Assembly (NCBI GenBank): GCA_046091665.1
Contig: JBJTCD010000085.1
Span: 1 to 38,946 of the forward strand
Reading direction: 5' to 3'
DNA: 38,946 bases
Source of the DNA: CAIUPE01 sp046091665
GTDB lineage: Bacteria > Pseudomonadota > Alphaproteobacteria > Rhizobiales > Beijerinckiaceae
This document shows, piece after piece, positions 23,667 to 31,856 of this stretch. The stretch's first letter is position 1. Each line of letters opens with the position of its first letter. The notes beneath the pieces were generated by a model. It saw nothing but the letters and a program-made list of their open reading frames with translations. It was not told the origin of the DNA and searched no databases. Made by a program: the position numbers and the translations under genes.

Positions 23667-25376
23667 TTAGAACAGAAAATAGCGCTGCGCCAGTGCAAGC
23701 TCTTTGGCGGGTTCGCATACAAGCAATTCACCATCGGCGGTGACGCGATAAGTCTCGGGATCAACCGTGATCTCGGGCGTCGCGTCATTATGGATCATCG
23801 AGGCTTTCGAAATGCCGCCACGCACATTTTCAACCGCAACCATTTCTTTTTGCGTGCCAAGCGCATGACGAAGGCCATTCGCGATCGCCGCTTTCGAGGT
23901 AAAGACCAGCGACGTTGAGGTCAAAGCCTTACCGAAAGCCCCAAACATTTCACGGAAATGCACAGGCTGAGGTGTCGGAATCGACGCATTCGGATCCCCC
24001 ATTTGCGCAGCAATGATCGCGCCACCCTTGATGATGAGATCCGGCTTTGTGCCAAAGAATGCCGGTGACCACAAAACAAGATCGGCGAGTTTCCCAACTT
24101 CAACCGAACCGATATATTTTGAAACGCCATGCGCAATCGCAGGGTTGATTGTATATTTCGCAATATAACGCTTCACACGATGATTATCCGCACGACCATC
24201 GCCCGCAAGTGATCCGCGTTGTTGTTTCATTTTATCGGCCGTTTGCCATGTGCGCGTGATGACCTCACCCAAACGACCCATCGCTTGGGAATCCGACGAC
24301 ATCATCGACAACGCACCGATATCATGAAGAATATCTTCAGCCGCAATCGTCTCTTTGCGAATACGACTTTCGGCAAAAGCAAGATCTTCTGGGATTGATG
24401 AATCAAGATGGTGACACACCATCAACATATCGAGATGCTCATCCAAAGTGTTGACAGTAAATGGCCGTGTCGGATTGGTTGAAGACGGCAGAACATTTTT
24501 CAAGCCCGCAACTTTTATAATGTCGGGCGCGTGACCACCGCCCGCGCCTTCCGTATGAAAAGCGTGAATGGTACGGTTCTTAAAAGCTCTGATCGTATCT
24601 TCAACAAAGCCTGATTCATTCAGCGTGTCCGTATGGATCATCACCTGAATGTCGTGATCATCCGCAACGCTCAAACAATTATCAATCGCGGCGGGTGTCG
24701 TGCCCCAATCCTCATGGAGCTTTAAAGCACACGCCCCCGCTTCGATCATTTCAACGAGAGAGCCCGGCAAAGCCGCATTGCCTTTCCCAGAAAAACCAAC
24801 ATTGACCGGAAACGCATCGGCAGCCTCAATCATCCGCGCCATATGCCAAGGGCCCGGTGTGCATGTTGTCGCATTCGTGCCCGCTGAAGGACCCGTGCCA
24901 CCACCGAGCAAAGACGTCACACCCGACATCAAAGCATGTTCAATTTGTTGCGGCGAAATGAAATGAATATGCGTGTCAAAACCACCGGCTGTCAGAATCT
25001 TGCCTTCACCCGCAATCACATCCGTGCCGGGACCAATGATGATCGTGACATTCGGTTGAATATCGGGATTGCCTGCTTTGCCAATCGTGGCGATACGGCC
25101 ATTCTTCAAACCGATATCGGCTTTCACAATACCCCAATGATCGACAATCAAGGCATTGGTGATGACGGTATCCACCGCACCATCCTTGTTTGAAATTTGG
25201 CTCTGGCCCATGCCATCGCGAATGACTTTACCACCGCCGAATTTCACTTCTTCGCCGTAAGTGGTGAAATCTTTTTCAACTTCGATCAGAAGCGATGTAT
25301 CGGCCAAACGCACACGATCCCCGGTCGTCGGGCCAAACATATCCGCATAAGCAGCGCGGGAGAGTTTCGTTGTCAT
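23667..25376 (-). CDS. ureC: Urease subunit alpha
   Basis: The 569-residue catalytic subunit of the dinickel enzyme that hydrolyses urea to ammonia and carbamate. Nickel ligands and active-site residues are in place: His136 and His138 in GGFDTHIHF, the carbamylated Lys219 in 'ACALKLHEDWG', the histidines of 'IHTDTLNESGF' and 'FHTEGAGGGHAPD', the flap 'MVCHHLD', and the aspartate in 'MMSSDSQAMGR'. Length is that of typical bacterial UreC. A ribosome binding site GAGGAGA lies eight bases before the ATG, and the gene follows the fused ureAB gene by 21 bases. Confidence 0.98.
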   Translation of the reverse strand: MTTKLSRAAYADMFGPTTGDRVRLADTSLLIEVEKDFTTYGEEVKFGGGKVIRDGMGQSQISNKDGAVDTVITNALIVDHWGIVKADIGLKNGRIATIGKAGNPDIQPNVTIIIGPGTDVIAGEGKILTAGGFDTHIHFISPQQIEHALMSGVTSLLGGGTGPSAGTNATTCTPGPWHMARMIEAADAFPVNVGFSGKGNAALPGSLVEMIEAGACALKLHEDWGTTPAAIDNCLSVADDHDIQVMIHTDTLNESGFVEDTIRAFKNRTIHAFHTEGAGGGHAPDIIKVAGLKNVLPSSTNPTRPFTVNTLDEHLDMLMVCHHLDSSIPEDLAFAESRIRKETIAAEDILHDIGALSMMSSDSQAMGRLGEVITRTWQTADKMKQQRGSLAGDGRADNHRVKRYIAKYTINPAIAHGVSKYIGSVEVGKLADLVLWSPAFFGTKPDLIIKGGAIIAAQMGDPNASIPTPQPVHFREMFGAFGKALTSTSLVFTSKAAIANGLRHALGTQKEMVAVENVRGGISKASMIHNDATPEITVDPETYRVTADGELLVCEPAKELALAQRYFLF

Positions 25377-25397
25377 GGTTTTTGTCTCCTCACACGC

Positions 25398-26021
25398 TCA
25401 CAAGGCGCCCATCACATCTTGGCGGAAGCCATAGACTTCACGTTTGCCGGCAAGCGCCACAAGCGTCACGTCACGCGTTTGTCCCGGCTCAAACCGCACC
25501 GCCGTGCCGGCGGGAATATCAAGCCGCATACCGCGCGCTTTCGTGCGGTCAAAAGACAAAGCCGGATTGGTTTCAAAGAAGTGATAATGACTGCCAACTT
25601 GGATCGGGCGATCGCCTTTATTCGCAACCGTGATCGTAACCGTTGCGCGGCCTTCATTCATCACAATATCGCCGGGCTCGGTGATCACTTCACCCGGTTT
25701 AATCGCGTCATGCGAAGCGCCGCGGATAGGTTGATGTACGGTCACAAGTTTAGTGCCATCCGGAAATGTCGCTTCCACTTGCACATCATGAATCATCTCT
25801 GCGACACCCGCCATCACGTGATCCGCGCGTATCACATGCGCGCCCGCTTCCATAAGATCAGCAACGCTTCGCCCGTCGCGCGCGCCTTCAACCACAAAAT
25901 CCGTGATCAGCGCCACCGCTTCCGGATGATTAAGTTTCACACCACGTGCCAAGCGATTGCGCGCCACCATCGCGGCCATTGAAACCAGTAATTTGTCTTT
26001 CTCACGCGGCGATAAGATCAT
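25398..26021 (-). CDS. ureAB: Urease gamma/beta fusion subunit
   Basis: A 207-residue polypeptide that carries both small urease subunits. Residues 1-100 are UreA (gamma): 'MILSPREKDKLLVSMAAMVARNRLARGVKLNHPEAVALI' and 'VEATFPDGTKLVTVHQPI'. Residues from about 109 are UreB (beta): 'PGEVITEPGDIVMNEGR', 'QVGSHYHFFETNPALSFDR' and 'GFRQDVMGAL'. A short linker (RGASHDAIK) joins them with no internal stop. Most proteobacteria have separate genes; a gamma-beta fusion is known from Helicobacter UreA and some other bacteria. The start has an excellent ribosome binding site, AAGGAGG five bases upstream. Confidence 0.96.
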   Translation of the reverse strand: MILSPREKDKLLVSMAAMVARNRLARGVKLNHPEAVALITDFVVEGARDGRSVADLMEAGAHVIRADHVMAGVAEMIHDVQVEATFPDGTKLVTVHQPIRGASHDAIKPGEVITEPGDIVMNEGRATVTITVANKGDRPIQVGSHYHFFETNPALSFDRTKARGMRLDIPAGTAVRFEPGQTRDVTLVALAGKREVYGFRQDVMGAL

Positions 26022-26045
26022 CGCGTCCTCCTTTTTTATTTCTAT

Positions 26046-26891
26046 TCAGCATTGCCACACGCGTGGCAGATCCGTGTTACGAAATCGGTTGAGAAACGCG
26101 ACAGCGCTGCGACGAAGTGCTACCGGATCAGACGACACAAACCGCACAACCATCATGCCGTTCCACGCGCTTGCCGCGCATTCACAAGCAGCGTCACGTA
26201 AAGCTTCACGTGCCTCGTTAAGGCGCGCTTCGGCATCGGGCGCAATATAAAGACAGGTCGCCACCGTGCATGCGCCATTGCCAATCGCTTTGCGTTCGAG
26301 CAAAGCGGCCATATTGTTTTCGAGCTTTACATCATCGGCATAAATCAATTTCTGATCACGACGAATACGCCAATGATCGCGAAACATTCCGTCGCTGATC
26401 ACCTCACCCATTGCGATGCGTCCAAAGACCGTCGATTCAAAAATCAAGAGCGACGCATCACGAGCCATATCGACGTTAAAATTCCGCGAGAGTTGCGCGC
26501 CAGAAAAGAGAATTGTTTCTTGCGGCACCCATTCGATGCGCGCTCTCGTATCAAGTTTTAAAGAAATAGAAATCTCTGCAGACGCACCTTCAGCACGATA
26601 AAGTTTTTCAGCCGATTGTGTGGTGAGAACAATTTCAGCATCTTCATCAGCTTTAAGAGTAAGAGCGAGCTCATCGCCCCCCACCATGCCGCCGCCTGTA
26701 TTGACGAGCACCGCTTCGCAACGCGGACCACGCGGAAATTTAAGCCGATAGCCGCCACTTTCATAAAGCTCAGCAACCCGCGTGATACACTGCGATGCCT
26801 GAAACCGCGCCCGCACGCGGCCCTCGGCGCGAATTGTCCGGGGCGTTTCCGCTTCGGGCACAATGGGATCCATCAAAGCCAACGCCATCAT
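26046..26891 (-). CDS. ureD: Urease accessory protein UreD
   Basis: A 281-residue scaffold protein that binds apo-urease and links it to UreF and UreG for nickel insertion. Family features are 'GGYRLKFPRGPRCEAVLVNTGGGMVGGDELALTLKADEDAEIVLTTQSAEKLYR' in the N-terminal half, followed by 'ARIEWVPQETILFSGAQLSRNFNVDMARDASLLIFESTVFGR'. It starts at an ATG-ATG pair (26891 or 26888) with AAAGG upstream. As first gene of ureD-ureAB-ureC-ureE-ureF-ureG it defines the operon promoter, which must lie in the 204-base region shared with the divergent copper ATPase gene; I could not identify the promoter. Confidence 0.95.
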   Translation of the reverse strand: MMALALMDPIVPEAETPRTIRAEGRVRARFQASQCITRVAELYESGGYRLKFPRGPRCEAVLVNTGGGMVGGDELALTLKADEDAEIVLTTQSAEKLYRAEGASAEISISLKLDTRARIEWVPQETILFSGAQLSRNFNVDMARDASLLIFESTVFGRIAMGEVISDGMFRDHWRIRRDQKLIYADDVKLENNMAALLERKAIGNGACTVATCLYIAPDAEARLNEAREALRDAACECAASAWNGMMVVRFVSSDPVALRRSAVAFLNRFRNTDLPRVWQC

Positions 26892-27095
26892 TTCGGGCCT
26901 TTAAGAAAAGAGCGGCATTTTGATAGGCGGCTTGGCCGCTCTCGGAAAGCTGAAAATTTGGGCAGAAATGACTCCCGCATCGGCGTCCGCCTTCTCATGC
27001 GGGAAACGCAACGGAGCACGGGCCGCGCGTCTCTGGCTCCCCGCGCCCGTCATGCCTATATAGAGCCAGTAACAAGAGCGTCTTCGAGACGGAAA
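26892..27095. other. Divergent intergenic region between ureD and copA
   Basis: These 204 bases must hold both promoters. An inverted repeat AGAGCGGC (26909-26916) / GCCGCTCT (26935-26942), overlapped by a shorter GCGGC-TTG-GCCGC stem, lies near the ureD side and could be an operator or a leader hairpin. No clear CueR- or CsoR-type site and no NtrC/RpoN site was recognised. Confidence 0.4.
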
Positions 27096-29276
27096 ATGAC
27101 TGAAACACCCGCAATTTCCTTGGCCATTGACGGCATGACCTGTGCCGCTTGCGTCACGCGTGTCGAAAAGGCGCTTTTGTCGGTTCCGAGTGTCACGGGG
27201 GCTTCCGTCAATCTGGCGACCAAAAGCGCGCGGATCGAGGGGATAACCGAGCCCGAACCGCTCATCGAAGCGGTGGATGACATCGGCTATGGCGCGAGCC
27301 TCATCATAGAAGCGGATCGCTCAGCTGAGGCTACCCGAGCGGAAACCCGCGCGCGGAAAGCGAAATTCGCTGCCGCGCTGGCCTTTATCATTTCAGCGCC
27401 CTTCTTTGTGGGCATGATCGGGATGGTGCTTGGCACGGATCTGATGCCCTCACCGCTTCTGCAATTCGTGCTCGCCTCTCTTGTGCAATTCGTGCTCGGC
27501 TATCGTTTTTATCGCTCGGCATGGAAGGCGATTAAAAGCGGATCGGCAACAATGGATCTTCTTGTCGCGCTTGGCACAAGTGCGGCCTATGGGTTGAGCC
27601 TCTATCTTTGGCTCTTTCCCGCGCATGAAGGCCATAGAGCGCATCTTTATTTTGAATCCTCTAGCGTTGTGATTGCCTTTGTCTTGATGGGCAAATGGTT
27701 AGAGGAACGCGCGACGTCGGAAACCGCCTCTGCCCTCAAATCACTCGGCGCGTTGCGGCCAAGCACTGCACGAAGAATAAAAGACAATCGTGAAGAGATG
27801 GTTGCAATCGAAGCACTCGCCCTTGGTGATCATGTTCTTGTTCGCGCGGGTGAAGTGATTCCAGTTGATGGCGTGATTAGTAAAGGCGCCGCAAGCTTAG
27901 ATGAATCCATGATCACCGGTGAGAGTCTTCCGGTTCGAAAAAGCGACGGCGCGAAAGTGGTCGGCGGCACCGTCAATCTTGATGGGCTTCTTGAAATTGA
28001 AACCACTGCGCTTGGCGCCGAGACTGTACTTGCGCGCATTATCCGCCTTGTCGCGTCCGCGCAAAGTTCAAAAGCACCCGTGCAAGCTTTGGTTGATCGC
28101 ATCAGCGCTATTTTTGTGCCTATCGTTTTGGTGATAGCACTATTAACCGCGATCGCGTGGCTCATCGTGGGCGTGACGCTTGAAACCGCGCTGATTAATG
28201 CCGTATCCGTTCTCGTTATTGCATGCCCTTGCGCTTTGGGCCTTGCAACGCCTACGGCTATACTTGCCGCAACAGGTGTAGCTGCACGGCACGGCATTCT
28301 GATCAAAGATGCGGCTGCCCTTGAGCGTGCGGCGTCAGTTACGCACCTTGTCTTTGACAAGACCGGAACCCTCACCGAAGGCAAACCGGTTTTGACCGCG
28401 CTTGAAGGTGATGATGTCTCTCTACTCTTAGCCTTAGCCGCTGCGCTCGAAGCCGGAAGCACACATCCTTTAGCCGAGGCCATTCGCAAAGAGGCTAGAG
28501 CACGCGCACTCACCATCAAAAAAGCAGAAAATTTTTCTCTGCTTGACGGGGCGATTGCAGCGCGTCTTGGCAGCGATGAAATGATTTTTGGCAATGAAGC
28601 GGCGTTGCGACGTGTTGGAATCGAGATACAAAAATATTCAGATCGCATCGCGGCTTTGACGGCTCAAGGTCATGGCGTCAGCCTTCTCGGAAATCTCTCC
28701 TCGAAAGAATGTCTGGGTTTGATCGCCTTTGCTGACCCCGCGCGTATCACTTCGAAAGCGGCGATCAAAAAGAGCCATGCGCTTGGTGTTTCAACAACGC
28801 TTTTGACCGGCGATACGAAAGGCGCGGCAGAACGCGTAGGAAATGAACTCGGCATAAGATCCATCATTGCTGAAGTTCGGCCCGAAGGAAAAGCCGACGC
28901 CATCGCCGCATTGAAAACAAAAGGCGCCATCGTCGCGATGGTGGGTGATGGTGTGAATGATGCGCCCGCTCTTGCAAGCGCCGATGTCGGCATTGCGATG
29001 GGTTCAGGAACCGATATCGCGATTGACAGCGCGGGCATTGCCTTAATGCGGCCCGATCCACGTCTCGCACCCGCATCACTTCATCTCGCGCGCCGTGCAA
29101 CGCGAACGATTCGCCTCGGGTTGTTCTGGGCCTTTGCCTATAATGTTGTGGGCATTCCGCTTGCAGCTTTTGGCCTCTTGTCACCCATTGTTGCGGGGGG
29201 AGCGATGGCACTCTCAAGTGTAAGTGTTGTGTTGAATGCCCTCACGCTGCGGCTCTGGCGACCCAAGCTTAATTGA
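27096..29276 (+). CDS. copA: Copper-translocating P1B-type ATPase
   Basis: A 726-residue inner-membrane heavy-metal ATPase, probably exporting Cu+. A single N-terminal metal-binding domain has GMTCAAC (Cys16 and Cys19). The membrane metal site is the CPC motif in 'ACPCALGLATP' (Cys377), the phosphorylated aspartate is in DKTGT (Asp421), the SEHP-like HP dipeptide occurs in 'GSTHPLAEA', and the hinge motif is GDGVNDAP (Asp618). CPC together with the final-helix pattern 'AMALSSVSVVLNALTLR' indicates copper or silver rather than zinc. The frame is open 480 bases further upstream, but that part overlaps ureD and homology starts at the ATG at 27096. Divergent from the urease operon. Confidence 0.93.
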   Translation: MTETPAISLAIDGMTCAACVTRVEKALLSVPSVTGASVNLATKSARIEGITEPEPLIEAVDDIGYGASLIIEADRSAEATRAETRARKAKFAAALAFIISAPFFVGMIGMVLGTDLMPSPLLQFVLASLVQFVLGYRFYRSAWKAIKSGSATMDLLVALGTSAAYGLSLYLWLFPAHEGHRAHLYFESSSVVIAFVLMGKWLEERATSETASALKSLGALRPSTARRIKDNREEMVAIEALALGDHVLVRAGEVIPVDGVISKGAASLDESMITGESLPVRKSDGAKVVGGTVNLDGLLEIETTALGAETVLARIIRLVASAQSSKAPVQALVDRISAIFVPIVLVIALLTAIAWLIVGVTLETALINAVSVLVIACPCALGLATPTAILAATGVAARHGILIKDAAALERAASVTHLVFDKTGTLTEGKPVLTALEGDDVSLLLALAAALEAGSTHPLAEAIRKEARARALTIKKAENFSLLDGAIAARLGSDEMIFGNEAALRRVGIEIQKYSDRIAALTAQGHGVSLLGNLSSKECLGLIAFADPARITSKAAIKKSHALGVSTTLLTGDTKGAAERVGNELGIRSIIAEVRPEGKADAIAALKTKGAIVAMVGDGVNDAPALASADVGIAMGSGTDIAIDSAGIALMRPDPRLAPASLHLARRATRTIRLGLFWAFAYNVVGIPLAAFGLLSPIVAGGAMALSSVSVVLNALTLRLWRPKLN

Positions 29277-29334
29277 TACTGCCCTCAACGGAGGATGGCT
29301 TGAGCCCCTTCCACTGATCGCTTAGATTGATCTC

Positions 29335-30579
29335 ATGACAACAGCCCCTTCATCACTCGGCGCACGCGCCTATCGACGCCTTGAAGCGCTACGCGCTTAC
29401 ACAGATGAGCCCGGAAAAATCACGCGGCTCTATCTCTCGCCTTCTCATATCAAATCGATTGATTTCATTATCGATGAAATGCGCAAAGCGGGATGCGATA
29501 GCGTTCATGTCGATGCGCTCGGCACGGTGGTCGGTCGTTATGAAGGCACGACATCGGGCCTTCCAGCCCTGCTCATTGGCTCGCATATCGATACGGTGGT
29601 TGATGGCGGCGCTTATGACGGCGCTCTGGGCGTGATTGCCGGCATCGGTGTTGTCGAGGCCTTGCATCAAAAAGGTGAGCGGCTTGATTTTGCGATTGAG
29701 GTTCTGGGCTTTGGTGACGAAGAGAATGTGCGGTTTCCGGCCAACCTCACTTCATCCCGCGCACTTGCAGGCACACTCGATGAAGCCTCACTTGACGCGC
29801 GTGATGAACAAGGCATCTCCATCCGCGAAGCGTTAACCACAAATGGTTTTGATCCTTCAAAAATGAAATCGCTCAAACGCGATCCGAAAACGGTAATCGG
29901 CTATGTGGAAATCCATATTGAGCAAGGCCCCGTTCTCGAAGCCGAAAATCTTTCTGTTGGCGTGGTCACCGCTATCAACGGCGCAACGCGCTGGGCACTC
30001 ACCATAAAAGGTGAACCGGGCCATGCCGGCACCGTCCCAATGAATTTGCGTTACGACGCGCTCACCGCCGCGTCCGAAATGGCGCTTGCGATTGAACGCA
30101 TCGGTCGTGCGCATGAAAGTGTTGTTGCCACAGTCGGTCGTTTTCAAGCCTATCCGGGTGCCGTGAATGTAATCCCCGGCGAAGTACGCTTTTCGCTTGA
30201 TACACGCGCGCCTGATGATGCGTTACGTGAAAAAATCATCACGATGATTGAAGCGGAATGCAAAGCGATTGCCGCGCGCCGTCATGTTTCTTTACGCATT
30301 GAGCCCCTCTCATCAGCGAAAGCCACGCCGATGGCCTCTCACATGATTGCCGGCCTTTCGGATGCCATCGGTCATCGCCAAATCACGCCGCGGCTTTTGC
30401 CTTCTGGTGCGGGTCACGATGCGATGGCAATGGCAACGCTTTGTCCCGCGGGTATGATGTTTGTGAGATGCAAAGGTGGTATCAGCCATTCACCTCTTGA
30501 ATCCATGACGGAGAGTGATTGCGATATGGCAATCGAAGTGTTGCTTGATTTTGTGCGACATTTTGACCCGAATCGATAA
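29335..30579 (+). CDS. M20 family allantoate amidohydrolase / N-carbamoyl-amino acid hydrolase
   Basis: A 414-residue zinc-dependent amidohydrolase. The metal-binding pattern is clear: 'IGSHIDTVVDGGAYDGALGV' (His84, Asp95), 'GFGDEENVRF' (the Glu pair near 127), 'EIHIEQGPVLE' and a late histidine in 'GGISHSPLES'. 'GEPGHAGTVPMNLRYDALTAASEM' is the dimerisation lid typical of AllC and HyuC/AmaB enzymes. It would release ammonia and CO2 from allantoate or a carbamoyl amino acid; sequence alone does not separate these. Its place beside the urease genes, with the copper ATPase in between, favours allantoate and purine-nitrogen use, but no allantoinase or ureidoglycolate gene is present. Confidence 0.85.
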   Translation: MTTAPSSLGARAYRRLEALRAYTDEPGKITRLYLSPSHIKSIDFIIDEMRKAGCDSVHVDALGTVVGRYEGTTSGLPALLIGSHIDTVVDGGAYDGALGVIAGIGVVEALHQKGERLDFAIEVLGFGDEENVRFPANLTSSRALAGTLDEASLDARDEQGISIREALTTNGFDPSKMKSLKRDPKTVIGYVEIHIEQGPVLEAENLSVGVVTAINGATRWALTIKGEPGHAGTVPMNLRYDALTAASEMALAIERIGRAHESVVATVGRFQAYPGAVNVIPGEVRFSLDTRAPDDALREKIITMIEAECKAIAARRHVSLRIEPLSSAKATPMASHMIAGLSDAIGHRQITPRLLPSGAGHDAMAMATLCPAGMMFVRCKGGISHSPLESMTESDCDMAIEVLLDFVRHFDPNR

Positions 30580-30705
30580 ACGCGGCCTCTGCCTTTATTT
30601 TTTCACAATCTCTCGTCAATCATGACGATGTGAAGAGCCGGGCCCCTCTGGCGAGCATCTGCTCGTGATGTCGGATCTTTGATCGTAACACAGAGGAGGC
30701 TTATG

Positions 30706-31713
30706 ATGGCATTTGATGCCCAGTCCCTGATCGATTTTGTCATGCAACCTTGGCTCGGCAAGCCACTTTGGATGTGGCTGAGCTTCACGGGTCTTGTGCT
30801 TTTCTTATTGGCGCTTGATCTCGGTGTGCTTAACCGAAAAAACCGCGTCATCTCGGTGCGCCACAGTCTGATCCTTTCCGTTTTCTATATCAGTCTGGGC
30901 CTTCTTTACGGCGCTGGCATCTGGTTCACGCTCGGCGCTGAATCGGGCATGAATTATCTCACCGGCTTTGCGGTCGAAAAAGCACTCGCGATTGATAATA
31001 TTTTTGTCATCGCGATGATTTTTTCTTTCTTTGCGGTGCCGGACAAATATCAGCATCGCGTTTTGTTCTGGGGCATTCTTGGCGTGATCATCTTGCGCGC
31101 CATCATGATCGCGCTCGGCGCCGCCGTGATTTCAGAATTCGCCTGGGTGCTCTATGTCTTTGCGGTGTTCTTGATCGCAACCGGCGTCAAAATGTTGTTT
31201 GCGGGCGATAAGCCGACTGATATCGGCAAAAATCCCGTATTACGTTTCATGAAGCGCTGGCTGCGTGTGACAGAGACGCATCATGAAGAGCGTTTCTTCG
31301 TGCGCGTGCAGGATCCTTCAACCGGCAAACGCCTGATGTATGTCACGCCGCTCTTTATGGCGCTCGTCTTGATCGAGATCGCCGATGTCGTCTTTGCGGT
31401 TGACTCAGTGCCTGCAATTTTCGCGATCACGACGGATCCGTTCATTGTTTACACATCAAACATCTTCGCTATTCTCGGCTTGCGCGCGCTTTATTTTGCG
31501 CTCTCCGCGATGATCGAACGCTTCCATTATCTCAAATATGCGTTGGCAATCGTGCTCATCGTCATTGGTGGCAAGATCTTCGCCGCGGATCTCTTGGGTA
31601 TCGAGAAAATCCCGCCAGCTCTCTCTTTGGCAATGATTGTGAGCATCATTGGTGCGGGCGTGGTCGTGAGCCTGATCTGGTCACGACCCGAGGCGAAAAA
31701 AGCCGCGCACTAG
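30706..31713 (+). CDS. TerC family integral membrane protein
   Basis: A 335-residue protein with about nine hydrophobic helices. 'VLFLLALDLGVLNRKNRVISVRHSLILSVFYISLGLLYGAGIW', 'GFAVEKALAIDNIFVIAMIFSFF' and 'LVLIEIADVVFAVDSVPAIFAITTDPFIVYTSNIFAILGLRALYF' contain the paired acidic residues (EK...DN and EIAD...D) that define the family. Members such as Alx and TerC are linked to manganese export, pH or tellurite stress. The ATG at 30706 has ideal spacing from AGGAGG (6 bases); an ATG at 30703 is the alternative. I see a 6-bp hairpin (30652-30665) in the leader but no convincing manganese riboswitch. The TAG stop is the start of a dispersed repeat. Confidence 0.93.
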   Translation: MAFDAQSLIDFVMQPWLGKPLWMWLSFTGLVLFLLALDLGVLNRKNRVISVRHSLILSVFYISLGLLYGAGIWFTLGAESGMNYLTGFAVEKALAIDNIFVIAMIFSFFAVPDKYQHRVLFWGILGVIILRAIMIALGAAVISEFAWVLYVFAVFLIATGVKMLFAGDKPTDIGKNPVLRFMKRWLRVTETHHEERFFVRVQDPSTGKRLMYVTPLFMALVLIEIADVVFAVDSVPAIFAITTDPFIVYTSNIFAILGLRALYFALSAMIERFHYLKYALAIVLIVIGGKIFAADLLGIEKIPPALSLAMIVSIIGAGVVVSLIWSRPEAKKAAH

Positions 31714-31808
31714 AGCATTTTGCGATTAAGTGGAAGCCGGTCAATCGAAATAAAATGCGACGATACAAAGAGATAGAGTGCGTTTTTGATTCCATCAAAA
31801 ACGCGCTC
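31711..31808 (+). repeat. Dispersed structured repeat, copy 2
   Basis: About 98 bases strongly similar to 15840-15941, again beginning TAGAGCATTTTGCGAT with TAG being the stop codon of the gene before it. The second hairpin (31776-31808) has a long stem with arms GAGTGCGTTTTTGA and TCAAAAACGCGCTC around TTCCA, 13 Watson-Crick pairs and one G-U pair. Confidence 0.9.
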
Positions 31809-31829
31809 TAAGAGAAGATAAAACGTGGA

Positions 31830-31856
31830 GCGTCAGTCGAGTTTACCGACTGACGC
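31830..31856 (-). terminator. Hairpin spanning the ammonia-lyase stop codon
   Basis: GCGTCAGTCG (31830-31839) and CGACTGACGC (31847-31856) pair perfectly over 10 bp around a 7-base loop. The stem contains the stop codon (31835-31833). On the minus strand only a short T run (CGTTTTATC) follows about five bases later, so it may terminate or protect the transcript. Confidence 0.5.

Noticed and set aside
22951..23670. A 239-codon plus-strand open frame opposite ureE, rich in Met and Ile.
   Set aside because: It is the complement of the repetitive His codons (CAT read as ATG on the other strand). It has no family resemblance and ureE is certain.
25197..25982. A 261-codon plus-strand open frame across ureC and ureAB.
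   Set aside because: It is antisense to certain urease genes and is rich in His, Arg and Phe without domain structure.
26616..27095. A 160-codon N-terminal extension of the copper ATPase.
   Set aside because: It overlaps ureD on the other strand, lacks family similarity, and the ATPase begins with a normal metal-binding domain at 27096.
30580..30705. A manganese (yybP-ykoY) riboswitch before the TerC-family gene.
   Set aside because: Expected by association, but the conserved core could not be found; only a short hairpin is visible.
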